This document shows, one piece after another, positions 23,561-34,227 of a DNA stretch of 64,000 nucleotides. The notes beneath the pieces are model-generated. The model had not been told where the DNA came from. It did not search any database and saw only the letters and a program-made list of their open reading frames with translations. Each line of letters begins with the position of its first letter. The first letter of the stretch is position 1. Source of the stretch: Heracleum sosnowskyi (taxonomy: Eukaryota; Streptophyta; Magnoliopsida; Apiales; Apiaceae). A program made the position numbers and the translations under genes. The DNA lies in the NCBI GenBank assembly GCA_030848705.1, contig JAUIZM010000016.1, forward strand, positions 3,410,001-3,474,000, in the 5' to 3' direction.

Positions 23561-24935
23561 ATAATTTGAAACTTGGAATCGAGGAGGCTGCAGCTGTCGA
23601 AGTCCTAACTTCGGATAATCTTCACCACCGAAACCTTTTAGTTTCTGAAGCTTCCCCTTCAAGCACACAGTCTTAGTGACTTGGGTCCCGAGGGTAATCA
23701 TTCAGCCAAATAATATTTCCGTTCATTATTTTCCTTACTTAACTTGTTTGTAACTAATGTTATCTTGCTTTTCTTTTCAACTCAGGACTTGCTTGCCCAA
23801 ATTTTCAAGAAGCGAGAGACTGTTGCCGCTTCTGGAACCTCTATGACCGTGGAGAGGGCTTCCAAGAGGGGCCATACTGAAAGCGGCTCATCATCGGGGA
23901 AGGTGCCTAGTTTTCTGGCTGAAGAGCCAATGAGAGTTGACGAAGATCCCAACCCCTTTGTCGTTAAATGGGGTCTTCGTAACAAGGACACCGCGGTTGG
24001 TGACTCTCGGGCTGCTGCAGAGTGGTCCAAGAACGTGATCACCCCACGGGACTGGGCTCACATAGTGGATTCCTCTGAGGATCTACAGATCGAGCTTATG
24101 GGCTCGTAGGTCACTGCTACAGTATATTTTCGAGCTCAAATTGTTTCTTTATTTCTTTATTCATTTTTGTATATTCTTTAATTCATACTTTTACCTTGCA
24201 GGCTAACGCCTATCATCAGGATTCCTTACGGAACCTGAGGATGGCGAGGGCCGAAAAGGCCATTGCTGATAGAGACAGAGACCGATACATGTCCACCTCC
24301 GAGGCTAACTTTGAGAGATTCAGGGTGGCCGAGAGAGAGCTGGTGGACGCGCAGGAGATGGTCAAGCAGCTAGAGGCATGCCTCCAGAGGGGCCGTGAGG
24401 AGATGATCGTGGAGTAAAAAGTTTCATAGGAGTTCGACGATCTCCTTACTGCAGAGTACGATGCTAACTTCCCTGGCACTTTCCCTGGGAGGAAATTATA
24501 GGTCAGTTGGGGACCCAGATCGAGGGCATTACCCTAGAAAAGTATCCCATCCCATCTTTCCCGGGTGTTGAGGATACTACTACTTTGGCCTCTTCACAAC
24601 CCGGTGATGATTCTCAGCCAATGGAGGAATCTGAGCCTGCTGATGACTTCATAGAGGACTTGGATGCCCCTCGTAGGGATGCCCCTGTCCTTGAAAAGGA
24701 CCCGTTTGATGACTTAGAGTATATTTCATTGGCCCTGCGTGGCTTTATTTATTTATGCTTTCGTTTATCTAAAACTCAGCCTTCAGGGTTTATGCAACTT
24801 ATTTATACATATTTTGTTTCTTCATTCTTGCATTCACTTATATTTATTTTGCTCATCTTTTGTAAGCCGATTCCTAGTACTTGGCCTCTTGAATGGACTG
24901 GCACAACTTGCTCTTTAGTAAAACAATAAGGAAAT
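23561..24935 (+). pseudogene. Antisense extra ORF of a Tat/Retand-type gypsy relic
   Basis: Protein-coding remains in plus sense, opposite to the gag of the same relic (27625-25290, minus). Blocks: 23786-24109, with VPSFLAEEP and VKWGLRNKDTAVGDS; 24196-24417, a heptad-rich coiled coil; and 24507-24740, acidic with EESEPADDFIEDLD. Introns with CAG acceptors appear to separate the blocks. The motif W-x-x-x-W-G-x-R-x-x-D-T-x-x-G matches the antisense ORF at 50608-50237 of the larger element, so both belong to the putative gypsy-type transposon family (PF04195-like) found as extra ORFs in Tat elements. The SIRE insertion truncates the start. Confidence 0.75.
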
Positions 24936-25309
24936 ACTCACACAAAGATAAGTAATACAATAGTGAAAAAGAACTTGAAATATTTTTTAAAAAGAGGGTT
25001 TGACCCTTACATAGTACTCTACTTCCTACTAAGAGCTTAAGAGCTCATAATGGTTTCATCGACCTTATTTCTACTTGTCCTATTATTGGATCATTTTAGG
25101 AAACACTTAAACATAAAAAACTTTCAAATTTGAGGCATGCCAAGTTCTCGGTACCTCAGTCCCTTCAAGGGTTCAGGCAATAATGCTCCAATGTAAGTGA
25201 CTTTGTCCGGTTCTCCCGGGATTAGGGGAATAGGATTCTGATCCTCGGCTGGCTTTCCCCTTCTTTATTCATCGTCTCCTGAATCCATAACCTCGATTGG
25301 GAGAACCTG

Positions 25310-25326
25310 CCCCCCCCCCCCCCCCC
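25310..25326. repeat. Homopolymer (C)17
   Basis: A run of 17 C. The corresponding point in the intact relative (about 41575-41582) has only six G in the opposite sense, so this is an expansion inside the gag-protease tail that also alters the reading frame. Confidence 0.95.
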
Positions 25327-25470
25327 GACTTCATCAGGCCTTAACGCGGCTACATAGCAACTCCTAGCCATCTTTTGATCTCCTTGTTCTTCACCAACCC
25401 CGTTCCTTGTTTGGAACTTGATTTTCAAATGGTAAGTTGAGGCAACAGCCTTGAAGGCATGAAGGCCTAT

Positions 25471-26154
25471 TGTGACAACACGGGTCAAATCCCGAGACTT
25501 TTTTGAAAATCGGGTCAAGTCCCGATTTCGAGTCCGAAATAAGCCGAAGCCTACTGGCCCAAATGCAGCCAACTTGGGTATCGAATAGCCCACCACAGGC
25601 CCCCAAAAGATCATGATTTGATGGTGCTAATTAGTAGTAGTACTTTGCTTTAGAAACTGAACGGATGTCCCAAATATACTCGATGCGGGACTAGGGTGTT
25701 ACAAACTCCCCCACCTAAACTCTTGACGTCCTCGTCAAGCCTAAACGGATATCCCATAGGTCCAAGATTGTACCTCCCTATCCATTGTGGGATAATACTG
25801 GCTGGCTTCGTGTCCCCACCTCCGGATCTCTGTCCATTGTGGGATAATATCATCAGCCTTCGTGTCCCCACCTCCGGAAACTTGCCTCGACAAGCTTTCG
25901 AGAGTCGGTTCTGATACCATATGTGACAACCCGGGTCAAATCCCGAGCCTTTTTCGAAAATCGGGTCAAGTCCTGATTCTGAGTCTGAAATAAGTCGAAG
26001 CCTACTGGCCCAAATGCAGACAACTTGGGTAACGACTAGCCCACCACAGGCCCCCAAAAGATCATGATTTGTTGGTGCTAATTAGTAGTAGTACTTTTCT
26101 TTATAAATGGAACTGAAGTCCCAAATATACTCGATGTGGGACTGGGGTGTTACA
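25471..26154 (-). mobile_element. TRIM (miniature LTR retrotransposon), 684 bp
   Basis: Two LTRs of 233 bp each, 25471-25703 and 25922-26154, start TGTAACACCC and end TTGTCACA on the minus strand. The TSD CCTAT is present on both sides (25466-25470 and 26155-26159). Next to the 5' LTR (minus sense) is ATGGTATCAGAACC, a PBS of the initiator tRNA-Met type (usual TGGTATCAGAGC). Next to the 3' LTR is the polypurine GGTGGGGGAGTT. The 218 bp interior has no ORF and contains an about 51 bp tandem duplication (GTGTCCCCACCTCCGG seen twice). By eye the LTRs differ at about 20 positions, so this is not a very recent insertion. Mobility would depend on enzymes from another element. Confidence 0.96.
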
Positions 26155-27625
26155 CCTATCCTCCCAAGGATTTCATTATAAGTCGAGGTTGCCTTTATCA
26201 CCAAGAAGTTCAGCATTTGAGTTGCTGTTTGTGAACCTTGCCCTATTGTCATAGGGAGCTGAATAGTTCCCTCTACTTTAGATTCAACCCCATTGAACCC
26301 GTATATGGGCATGTTTGAAGGAGTCAGTTGTGAATCGGTATATCCCATCTTGATGAAGGTGTCATGGAACAAGATGTCCACGGAAGCTCCATTATCAACC
26401 AAAACCCTCTTGGGTTTAGAGTTGCCTATTATAGGTATAATTACCAACGGGTCATCATGGGGGAACTTCACCCCTTCAAGATCATAATCATCAAAGCTAA
26501 TAGCCATTTATGTCTTGGCATGTTTCGGTGCTTCTCCTACAACAGTCATTACCTCTCGGGCATAAGCTTTCCTTGAGTTTCGGGAGGACCCAGTAGCAGT
26601 CGGTCCTCCAAATATCATGTTGATGACAGGCCCTCGGGGATTAGGATTACGATCTTGGTCGTTGTCCCTCCTATCATAGTCTTTCCTTTGATTGTTTCCT
26701 TGTTGATTTCCTCGATTCCCATCCTTAGTGAACTTATCGAGTTTTCCTCTTCGGATTAAGAATTCGATCTCATCTTTTAGTTGTCTACAATCGTCGATGT
26801 CATGACCAACTTCTTTATAGAAACGGCAGAATTGATTCTTGTTTCGTTTCTCCAAGTCGGATCTTAGTGGCTGGCCATCGAAGATCTTCTTCCTTCTCAA
26901 TATCCATCAGAATTTGACTTCTTGAGGTGTTCAACCTTGCATACTCATTGAACCTGGGTCCAAAGTTGTTCTTTTTAGGTGGAGAGTCAGAATCCTTCGT
27001 TGTCCTGGGATATTTGTCCCTAGCGTCAAAATCTTGAGTCTCCTTTCTCTTTTTTCCGTTTTCACTTCCCTCAATAGTGGGTTCATATTTCTTCATGCTT
27101 TCATCGGCCTTGATATACTTTCCGGCTCTATCTTGAAGCTTCAACATGCTTTCGGGCGGATGCATTGCCAAGGATCTCTTGAAGTGATCATCAGTGGTTC
27201 CTTGTTGCAGGGCTATCATAGCTACTTTGTCCTCCAAGACCGGGACTTTCAGAGCCTCCCTAGTGAATCAGTTTATGTATTCCCTCAAGGATTCATTCTT
27301 ACCTTGCTGGATTTCCATAAGAGATGCAAAACTCTTCTCATGCACCCTTCCACTAACAAACTGATTGATAAATGCCTTACGCAATTCCTTAAAAGATCCA
27401 ATAGAGTTGGGAGGGAGACGACTGTACCAACGTTGAGCCATGCCCGCAAGGGTTTGTGGAAACACTCTGCATTTAACTGCATCATTGGTAGGCTGCAACA
27501 ACAGTGCATTAGAGAAAGTTCTTACATGATTCGCGGGATCTCCAGTTCCATCATAAGCTTTGATGGTTGCCATCTTGAATTTTCTGGATATATTAGCTTT
27601 CATAATTTTCTGGAGTGGTCTTTGT

Positions 27626-28440
27626 TAAAATATTCAGATAATTGTTAAAGAACCTTTGTTGGATTAGAATATAGACAAGGGTTACAAACCGTTATGTGAA
27701 CGGTTCCTTCTTTCTGTTTGTTTATTTGCACAATGGTTTATTTATATGATAACATGGTATGAGGAGTTTTGGACAACTGTTTACGAATGAATGGGCATTG
27801 TACCTAGCTATGTTCATAACTAGCATTATTTTATTACTTTTGACATAAGGGTTTATTTTTAAAATCTCATTGTTGTTCAGTACTTAACATAACAGTTTTG
27901 GAGATCCGAGAGCATTGCCAAACTTTGCAGACACAATGGTGTTTATTATTTGTTTAATGTTCAAATATTTGTGGCACAATGGTTTAATACTTTTAATCAA
28001 TTGTATTTGTTGGTTTCATACAAATGTGCACCTTTTAAAATCATTGTTGAATATAGTTAGCACAATGGTTTAATTTTGAGGTCAATGTTGTTGGATCCAG
28101 TTTAACACGCTAGTTTTTTTTTTTTTTACAAAACCTTTGTCTATTACACATTACAATTGTTGTATATACGTTTTGCATTACATTAAGACTTTGCAAATAC
28201 AAATTGCAAACCAAAAAACCAAATCATCCAAAATATCATACCATTCACTTCACAATTCAACCAACTACCCAAAAGAACCTAATTCGCCATCACCAACTAT
28301 ACAAAGACAATTATAAAGGTCAGTACTAGTGCCCTTCAAGACCATATCATAAACATCAAAGACTTAAACTATTTCAATGTCTTAAACTACTTACCACGTA
28401 CTAGTTCACCATAACATCACACATTAAATAGAAAATGTTC
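27626..28440. repeat. Probable subterminal repeats of CACTA-3
   Basis: No gene. GCACAATGGTTTA and close variants recur at about 27728, 27943, 27971 and 28060, with other CAATGGT/ACCATTG half-copies and a T14-15 tract near 28115. This lies beyond the 3' end of the CACTA-3 gene (minus sense), where subterminal motif arrays are expected. No CACTA terminus could be located, so the boundary with the gypsy relic at 27625 is approximate. Confidence 0.45.
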
Positions 28441-28444
28441 ACCA

Positions 28445-29042
28445 AATTAACTTAACATGAATAACGCTTCATGAAAATTTTGGTCAAGTCAATCTTGATC
28501 TCGTTGATGTCATCCTCGCTATAAGCCAAGTTGCCTCTACGCGCACCCACTGAAAATCAAACCAAATTTTGTAAGCCAAATGTCCTAGAACTAAAGACAA
28601 AGTTGTTTAAAAGAAATCAAAACAATTGAATTCTCACCTTAGCTGCAAAGTCAATCTCTTTGTCGTAATAGTTTTCCTTCATGTATCTCATGACAAAGAA
28701 GCCACAATCCTTGACCTGTGTATGCAAAGGAACTCCTTGAAAATATAAAAGGAAAAATTAAGTACACATTTTTACTTATATAAATGAGAAATTACGAGAA
28801 TCAATTATTACCGCCATATTCTCCCATAATATTTTCTTCTTGGCAACCTTCTTCAGCTTCTCCTTGTACAACTTTATGGAACTATAACTAAATAGTATAA
28901 ATCAACAAAAATACATTTTTCCTAAATTGTACCAAGTAGAGACTAAATAGACAAGTTTTATAATGACTCACTTGTCAACAACCTCTACCCATTCCATGCT
29001 AACAATGACCACTGATTCATACGAAAGTATGAAAAAAATTAC
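28445..29042 (-). pseudogene. CACTA-3 second gene, 3' exons (Ulp1-like C-terminus)
   Basis: Last exons of a TNPA/Ulp1-type gene on the minus strand, matching the end of the CACTA-1 gene. The exon around 28720-28640 encodes VKDCGFFVMRYMKENYY, an Ulp1/C48-type Cys motif equivalent to HECAYVVMRYM of CACTA-1. The terminal exon (about 28552-28450) encodes ARRGNLAYSEDDINEIK and ends in a stop. The exon carrying the usual His-Trp is not recognisable. The gene is interrupted at 29042 by CACTA-2 and continues upstream at 34228. Confidence 0.75.
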
Positions 29043-29921
29043 CACTACGCCATAAGTGGTCATATGCAATGCTTTTTTACAGTTGCTATAGACCAAAAAA
29101 GGGTTGCATTAAGCTTATTTTTCAAAAATGCAACACCAAACGGCCGTTGCATCCGCGGGCGTGGTCTTTGATATGTAATGCAACACTTTTGGTCAGCTAA
29201 TGCAACAGAGAGAAAGTATTGCATTATAAGTATACTGCAACACCAAAATCAAGGAAATGCAACACCAATGAGTGTTGCCTTAAACACAATGCCCACTATC
29301 ATGCCACGTCAACAGTGGGGCCCACTAAAATACCACGTCAGTAGTGGGGCATGCGTGCCAGGTCAGTAGTGGGGCCCACATGCCATAATGCAACGCTTTT
29401 CATTGTCTTTTAAAACAGTACTTTTTTTAATGCAACAGTATATTTATTAATGCAACACCATTAGATTCTATAATTCAATACCATTTTCTTGAAATGCAAC
29501 ATTAAATAAGGAAATGCAACACTTTAATAAAAAATTTGCAATATTAGTTTTGTACATACATAAATACCATTCAAAACATTCAGCATTCCATCCAAAACAT
29601 CCTAAAACCAATCCAAAACAACCAAGACATCTAACAACATACTAAATACCTAACTTAATCACAAAAAAATTTAAATAATACAAATAATCTCGTCCCCAAA
29701 ATCCCAGCATCGAAAATCCCAGCATCGTGAAATGTGTAGTATCCCAACATCGTGAAATGACCAATCCAGTCGAGAAGCACTGGGATGCCAACCTGAAACA
29801 CATAGCAATATGTTGAGAAGTTTAACATATCAACATATCTGAAAAATTGCGAGGATTAGGGCCTAATTTCTTGCAATAATGAGAACTCATGAGCCCATAC
29901 ACTATGAATACAAGGAATTAT

Positions 29922-30932
29922 TCTGAAAGAATAGGCTAAAACAAATTAAAAGCCTACAGGTAATATAACACCTACACTGTGTATTGCATTACATCTTTTA
30001 CTGATTTTTGTAAGTGAATATTCTTTATGGATTCTAACAAATTAATTATACCTTTTCTTCACAGAGAATTGGCATATGTATTCCCCCAACTAGAGAGCGC
30101 CTATAAAATTAGGCCAGGCTGCCACCTTATGTAGGACATCTGGAGTCTAACAATAATTAAGAAGTTGAAAATTGAGTCTATTTCACAAACTCAAATTTCA
30201 AATGCATAAATACTGTTGTTATGCATTTTGAAAAACTAGTACAATCGGATGCGGATGATGTTTAAACACCTGTCAGAAGTACAGCACATGACGAATGATT
30301 GCTAAGATTCATATAACTGATTAAGATTAAAAAATAAATAAAGATACATATACAGTTCCTATCTTCTTGGCAAGAGATATTTAACTTTTGTTTACATTTG
30401 TCTCAAAGGTGACAATCTAGTACAATCGGAGTTAATGCTAGCATCGGCAGTTGACAAACTTCTCATTCAACCCCATCATTCCTTCAACAGGTAGGCACAA
30501 GACTTTAAACATCATATTAACACTACCATACTGCAATTCCAGTGCCCTACTTCACTAGTGAAAATATAGCATAACAAAAAAACATTTCAAGTCATACTCC
30601 TCATTTTCTCCTTAATATTTGCCCACTACAAATCAAAAACCACTACACACCTACCATCGTAAACTGATGAAGGACTACAGAAAGAACACAAAGAGAGGAA
30701 TGCTTGGCTGGTTTAAACTAAAAGTATGTAATTTTTGTAAAAACACTGTTATTCCCTTTGGTATGTGGCATGTAATTGAAGCCACTATTTTGGTGCTATA
30801 TTGTCTGATTATGTTTACTTCACTCTTACTGAAGTTTGCTGGTGGTTATCATTATAGAACTGGTTAAAGATATTCTGAAAGAATAGGCTAAAACAAATTA
30901 AAAGCCTACAGGTAATATAACACCTAGACATA
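29922..30932. repeat. About 55 bp direct repeat within CACTA-2
   Basis: ATTCTGAAAGAATAGGCTAA and the following bases through GGTAATATAACACCTA occur at about 29931-29993 and again at about 30873-30929, nearly identical. The 0.9 kb between them shows no gene; a frame at 30619-30867 has no recognisable family. A further related pair of about 80 bp is centred on AAGCCAACTGAC (about 31562 and 32193). Confidence 0.75.
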
Positions 30933-32513
30933 AAATATGATGGAGTTAATTATTTCACTCAAAAAAGTTAGAATCTGGGACAAACAGAGCTCATTATACT
31001 GCATAAACAAGAGCTTGGAACTCTATTCTTGGATTTTTTATTTTTATTTAAATAATTACTTGAAAATAGTTGGGCCAGTTTCTGGTAAAACAACTTGAGG
31101 TATCCCCAGAGCAGCAATAGTGTAGAATATTGTATTCACTCGCTAGTGTAAGAACACAATTTCAACTAAAAGACTTATAGTACTACAAACTTTGTCAGGA
31201 AAGTAAAACTATGCAAGTATGTAAACTAAATGCTCGTTAAAGGTTCAAAATAATCATATTACAAGCATGAACATGAATATAACATGACTTGCATGAAAGA
31301 ATATTAAAAAATCAACAAGAACAATTATTGATGAATTTAATGTATAAAACATGCAGCCCTTGTAAAAACTTATCAGAAAGTTCAGTGATAATCTTTGACC
31401 AACAAATACGAATACGAAGCACCCAATAGAGGTATGCACTCAATAATTAGCAGTCATATTCTCCAATGTCTATCATCTGCAAGCTCAACAATTGCTGGTA
31501 ACAGAGACTGGGATAACAAGCTATTGACAATTAGTGTACAGAAAATACATAAGAGTATAAAGCCAACTGACAAGGACTGACCTCTCTGCAATCAGGGGAA
31601 AAAATGTCATAAGAACTCCATATAGAAAAGGTCAACCAACAACATTTTCAGTGAATCGATAAAAACTTCAGTCACAGGTACAAGAAAAGGAAGCCCTGCA
31701 CATTGCACAAACCAAAGGAAGGAGTAAGTTAAAGCGTACAAATTTCATCTAAAACTAACGGACAAACACGATTGATCGGGGTCATAGTTATTATACACCT
31801 CCACTTAATAGTGAGAACTTAAAAACATGTGCTGAGAAACCGTTTGATTGAGCCTCAACTTCAATCTGGAAATAATTTAATAATTGCTGCACAGTAGAGC
31901 TCATTCATAAAGTATTTTGACAAATTAGCTTTCCAGGGACTTAAGAACTTAGACACCTCTTTTCAATGCAGTTTCATTAGTGCATTTGGCTATTTTCCAC
32001 AAGAGAACTGGATCTGGTACAGATTGAAACAAAATAGTGTTATGCTGGACTTTCATTCAGTTTCCTAATAATTTACCAAACCATCTTTATTCTTCTTGCT
32101 GAAAAATAGTAGAAAATAGTATCCCACAAATAGAGATAAGAAACAAGCGACTAATAGTTAGTGTAGAGATAACAGATGAAACTCAACTATAAGCCAACTG
32201 ACGAGGACTTAACCCTCTGCCATCGCAAAAATGCCATAAAAATATAGAAAAGATCTCGGTGTATTCACTGTAGGCCTCGGTGTGACTTAAAATTTTTTCC
32301 AGCACCCCTCTTTGTATTCAATGGAGCCGAATTCTGGAAACATACTATAGTACCTAATACTATATATTGGCATAACCATCTCATTGCATGCCTGTAAAGT
32401 AAAAGTAACCAAATGTAACCAATAGTAGCCCCTGAAAACATACTAACACATCAGATAACCTAGTAGTGCTGTGTATTATTATTATTTATAATTTATAATC
32501 ATTGTGTGAATAG

Positions 32514-32593
32514 GTTGGCATCGTCGGAGCAACTGCGCATGCAATTATTGGGCATCAGATATTGCACCCATTTCCATTCAGGATGTCAATAAG
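32514..32593 (+). other. Exon-like segment of unknown origin in CACTA-2
   Basis: An 80 bp segment with good exon borders: TGTGAATAG before it and GTAAGTG after it. Two plus-strand frames are open, one reading VGIVGATAHAIIGHQ and the other ending SDIAPISIQDVNK. I cannot assign a parent gene. It is moderately GC-rich within AT-rich surroundings, which supports a captured exon. It lies on the opposite strand to the aconitase exon. Confidence 0.35.
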
Positions 32594-32720
32594 GTAAGTG
32601 TTTCAAGAGTGTATAGTCAGCACAAAATGTCTTATTTATTAATAGATTTTTAACTTTAGATTAGATCTTATATTTAAAAAAAACATCAAGAAGTTGTAGT
32701 ACTTTGTGAACTTTACATAC

Positions 32721-32825
32721 CAATCCTGGGATCATTGAGAGCGGTAAGGCTGTAGTACTTTCCATATTCACCACCGTCGGGTTTGGGAAGAGCAGTACAT
32801 ATGTCTTTGAAAGGATTCTCAGAAG
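32721..32825 (-). pseudogene. Captured exon of an aconitate hydratase gene
   Basis: A 105 bp exon on the minus strand, flanked by a CAG acceptor (GATCAG before it) and a GTATGT donor after it. It encodes [19 protein letters not shown] followed by [16 protein letters not shown], the conserved N-terminal segment of plant cytosolic/mitochondrial aconitases (ASENPF...LPKP.GGE(F/Y)GK(F/Y)YSL.ALNDPRI). The full enzyme is about 900-990 residues and interconverts citrate and isocitrate; only about 35 residues are here and no Fe-S ligand Cys is included, so this is a non-functional fragment. It lies inside non-autonomous CACTA-2, indicating capture by the transposon. Confidence 0.88.
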
Positions 32826-33737
32826 CTGATCAACATAAATTATACAGAAACATCAAAATCAACTCATGGTAAGCATAATAAAATAAGAAAATGAAATTAC
32901 GCATCACAGGCTCACAGTTATTAATTAGTACTAATTAATAGTGAAAACAACTAACAAATCAAATTAAAAACATAATCCACTCACTGGATATAGCATCAAC
33001 AAAAACAAAGGAACCCAGAAGTACATATTCCACACAAAGCTCTGTATGTAAACCACTTATACACATAAATATATCCAAATCAAACAAAACAAAACACAAC
33101 TCATTAAATACGTACAAAACCCAAATGAGTCAAATATAAAACCCAAATCAATTAAATTTGATTACCTAGATTTAAGCTCTAAATGAAAAGCCCTAAAATT
33201 AAAGCCCCAAGTTCAAATCCCTAATTACCTGCAAAATAAAACGAATTAAAAGTGAGTCGAGAGTAAATACTCATTAGAGAAGAAAATGTATACTCAACTA
33301 CCAATTGGAGCTATAAGAGTTTATAAATCGATGTGGGTTTATAAATTGTGTTTGTCGAGTGGAGTGTAGAGGTTGTAAATTGAGTTTGCCGAGTATGTTT
33401 ATGGAGAGAGTATGTGGTGTGTGGAGTGTTTGTGGATAAGGTTGTATAGAGGGAGTAGTCCGGAAGTAGGAAGGACGGAGTAGTGGTTTGGGAATTGGGG
33501 GGAAAAGTATTTTGTTTTAGGGGGAAATTATCGCCTAAATGTTTTGCTTTGTAACCAGTGTTGCCCGTGTGTTGTGATGTTCTATACTAATTTATAATCT
33601 TAAATTTATTTTTCTAATCTTAAATTTATTTATTTTTTTGTTAAATACTAATCTTAAATTTATAGAGTATTAAGAACATTAAAACATGAAAGATACTTAG
33701 GTAAAATATATGTAAAAATAGTTTTAATAAATAATAT

Positions 33738-33799
33738 TGATATGGGCTAAAAACAACCCTATAAATATAATTAATGATGTATTAATTAGACCTAGATTG
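33738..33799 (+). repeat. Retand-type LTR start fragment inside CACTA-2
   Basis: TGATATGGGCT, then CCTATAAATATAATTAATGA and TATTAATTAGACC, match the first about 65 bp of the LTR at 52605-52670 with about a dozen differences by eye. Only the LTR start is present. It sits about 430 bp inside the right end of CACTA-2, so the transposon probably incorporated it or was partly assembled from it. Confidence 0.7.
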
Positions 33800-34227
33800 A
33801 TGTGTACTATAATATGATTTGTTATATATTTCTTTTTTTAATTTTTTAATTTTTTAATGTTTAAATGTATAAAATTGAATTAGAAAATATAAGAACATGA
33901 TAGATACTTATATAAAATAGTTTCGATTTTAAAATATATTATTTTTCAAAATTTAAAGTAAAAAAAAAGATTTAAATTTGAAGACATTGTATATATTTTG
34001 ATAATATGTATATTTTTCATAATTCTAAAAATAATGTAGTATAATGCAACGCTTTTTAATGGTGTTGCACGTCATAACACTAGCATTTACTCTGCAACGG
34101 TGCATTCACATGAAATGCAATGCTTTTTGAGTAGTGTTGCAAAAGACCAAAACTAAGCATAGCTTTTGCAACGCTTTGCTTGCAACCCTCACAAAAAACA
34201 TTGGATATGAGCACTTATGGCGTAGTG

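Larger units (their letters stand above)
24936..27625 (-). pseudogene. Tat/Retand-type gypsy relic: gag-protease with reverse transcriptase-integrase deleted
   Basis: Minus-strand relatives of the gag-protease at 39647-41629: gag (27603-26815, GTGDPANHVRTFSNALLLQP), a CCHC-like knuckle region (CRFYKEVGHDIDDCRQLKDE), and a retropepsin (VDNGASVDILFH). Stops and frameshifts separate the frames 27603-27268, 27237-26815, 26900-26508 and 26507-26160. After the protease tail the sequence reads PGEPDKVTYIGALLPEPL (about 25220-25165), then jumps directly to the C-terminal integrase end, VPRTWHASNLKVFYV (about 25155-25105). RT, both RNase H domains and nearly all of integrase are therefore missing. The protease is also split by a TRIM (25471-26154). 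Confidence 0.88.
29043..34227. mobile_element. CACTA-2: non-autonomous CACTA element, 5.2 kb
   Basis: Terminal inverted repeats are CACTACGCCATAAGTG at 29043 and CACTTATGGCGTAGTG at 34212-34227. The TSD is TAC (29040-29042 and 34228-34230). Both subterminal regions are packed with ATGCAAC / GTTGCAT motifs (29070-29520 and 34040-34190). No transposase gene is present. The interior is AT-rich with a captured aconitase exon (32721-32825), another exon-like piece (32514-32593) and a Retand-type LTR fragment (33738-33799). It is inserted in an intron-sized gap of the CACTA-3 gene. Termini and subterminal motifs resemble CACTA-4. Confidence 0.95.

Noticed and set aside
25471..26154. Cassandra TRIM
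   Set aside because: The LTRs have no 5S rRNA-like promoter segment.
27034..27648. 204-codon plus-strand frame over the gypsy gag relic
   Set aside because: Antisense shadow of the minus-strand gag, which has clear family motifs.
30619..30867. 82-codon frame in CACTA-2
   Set aside because: No family resemblance, no splice context, and the region is otherwise non-coding.
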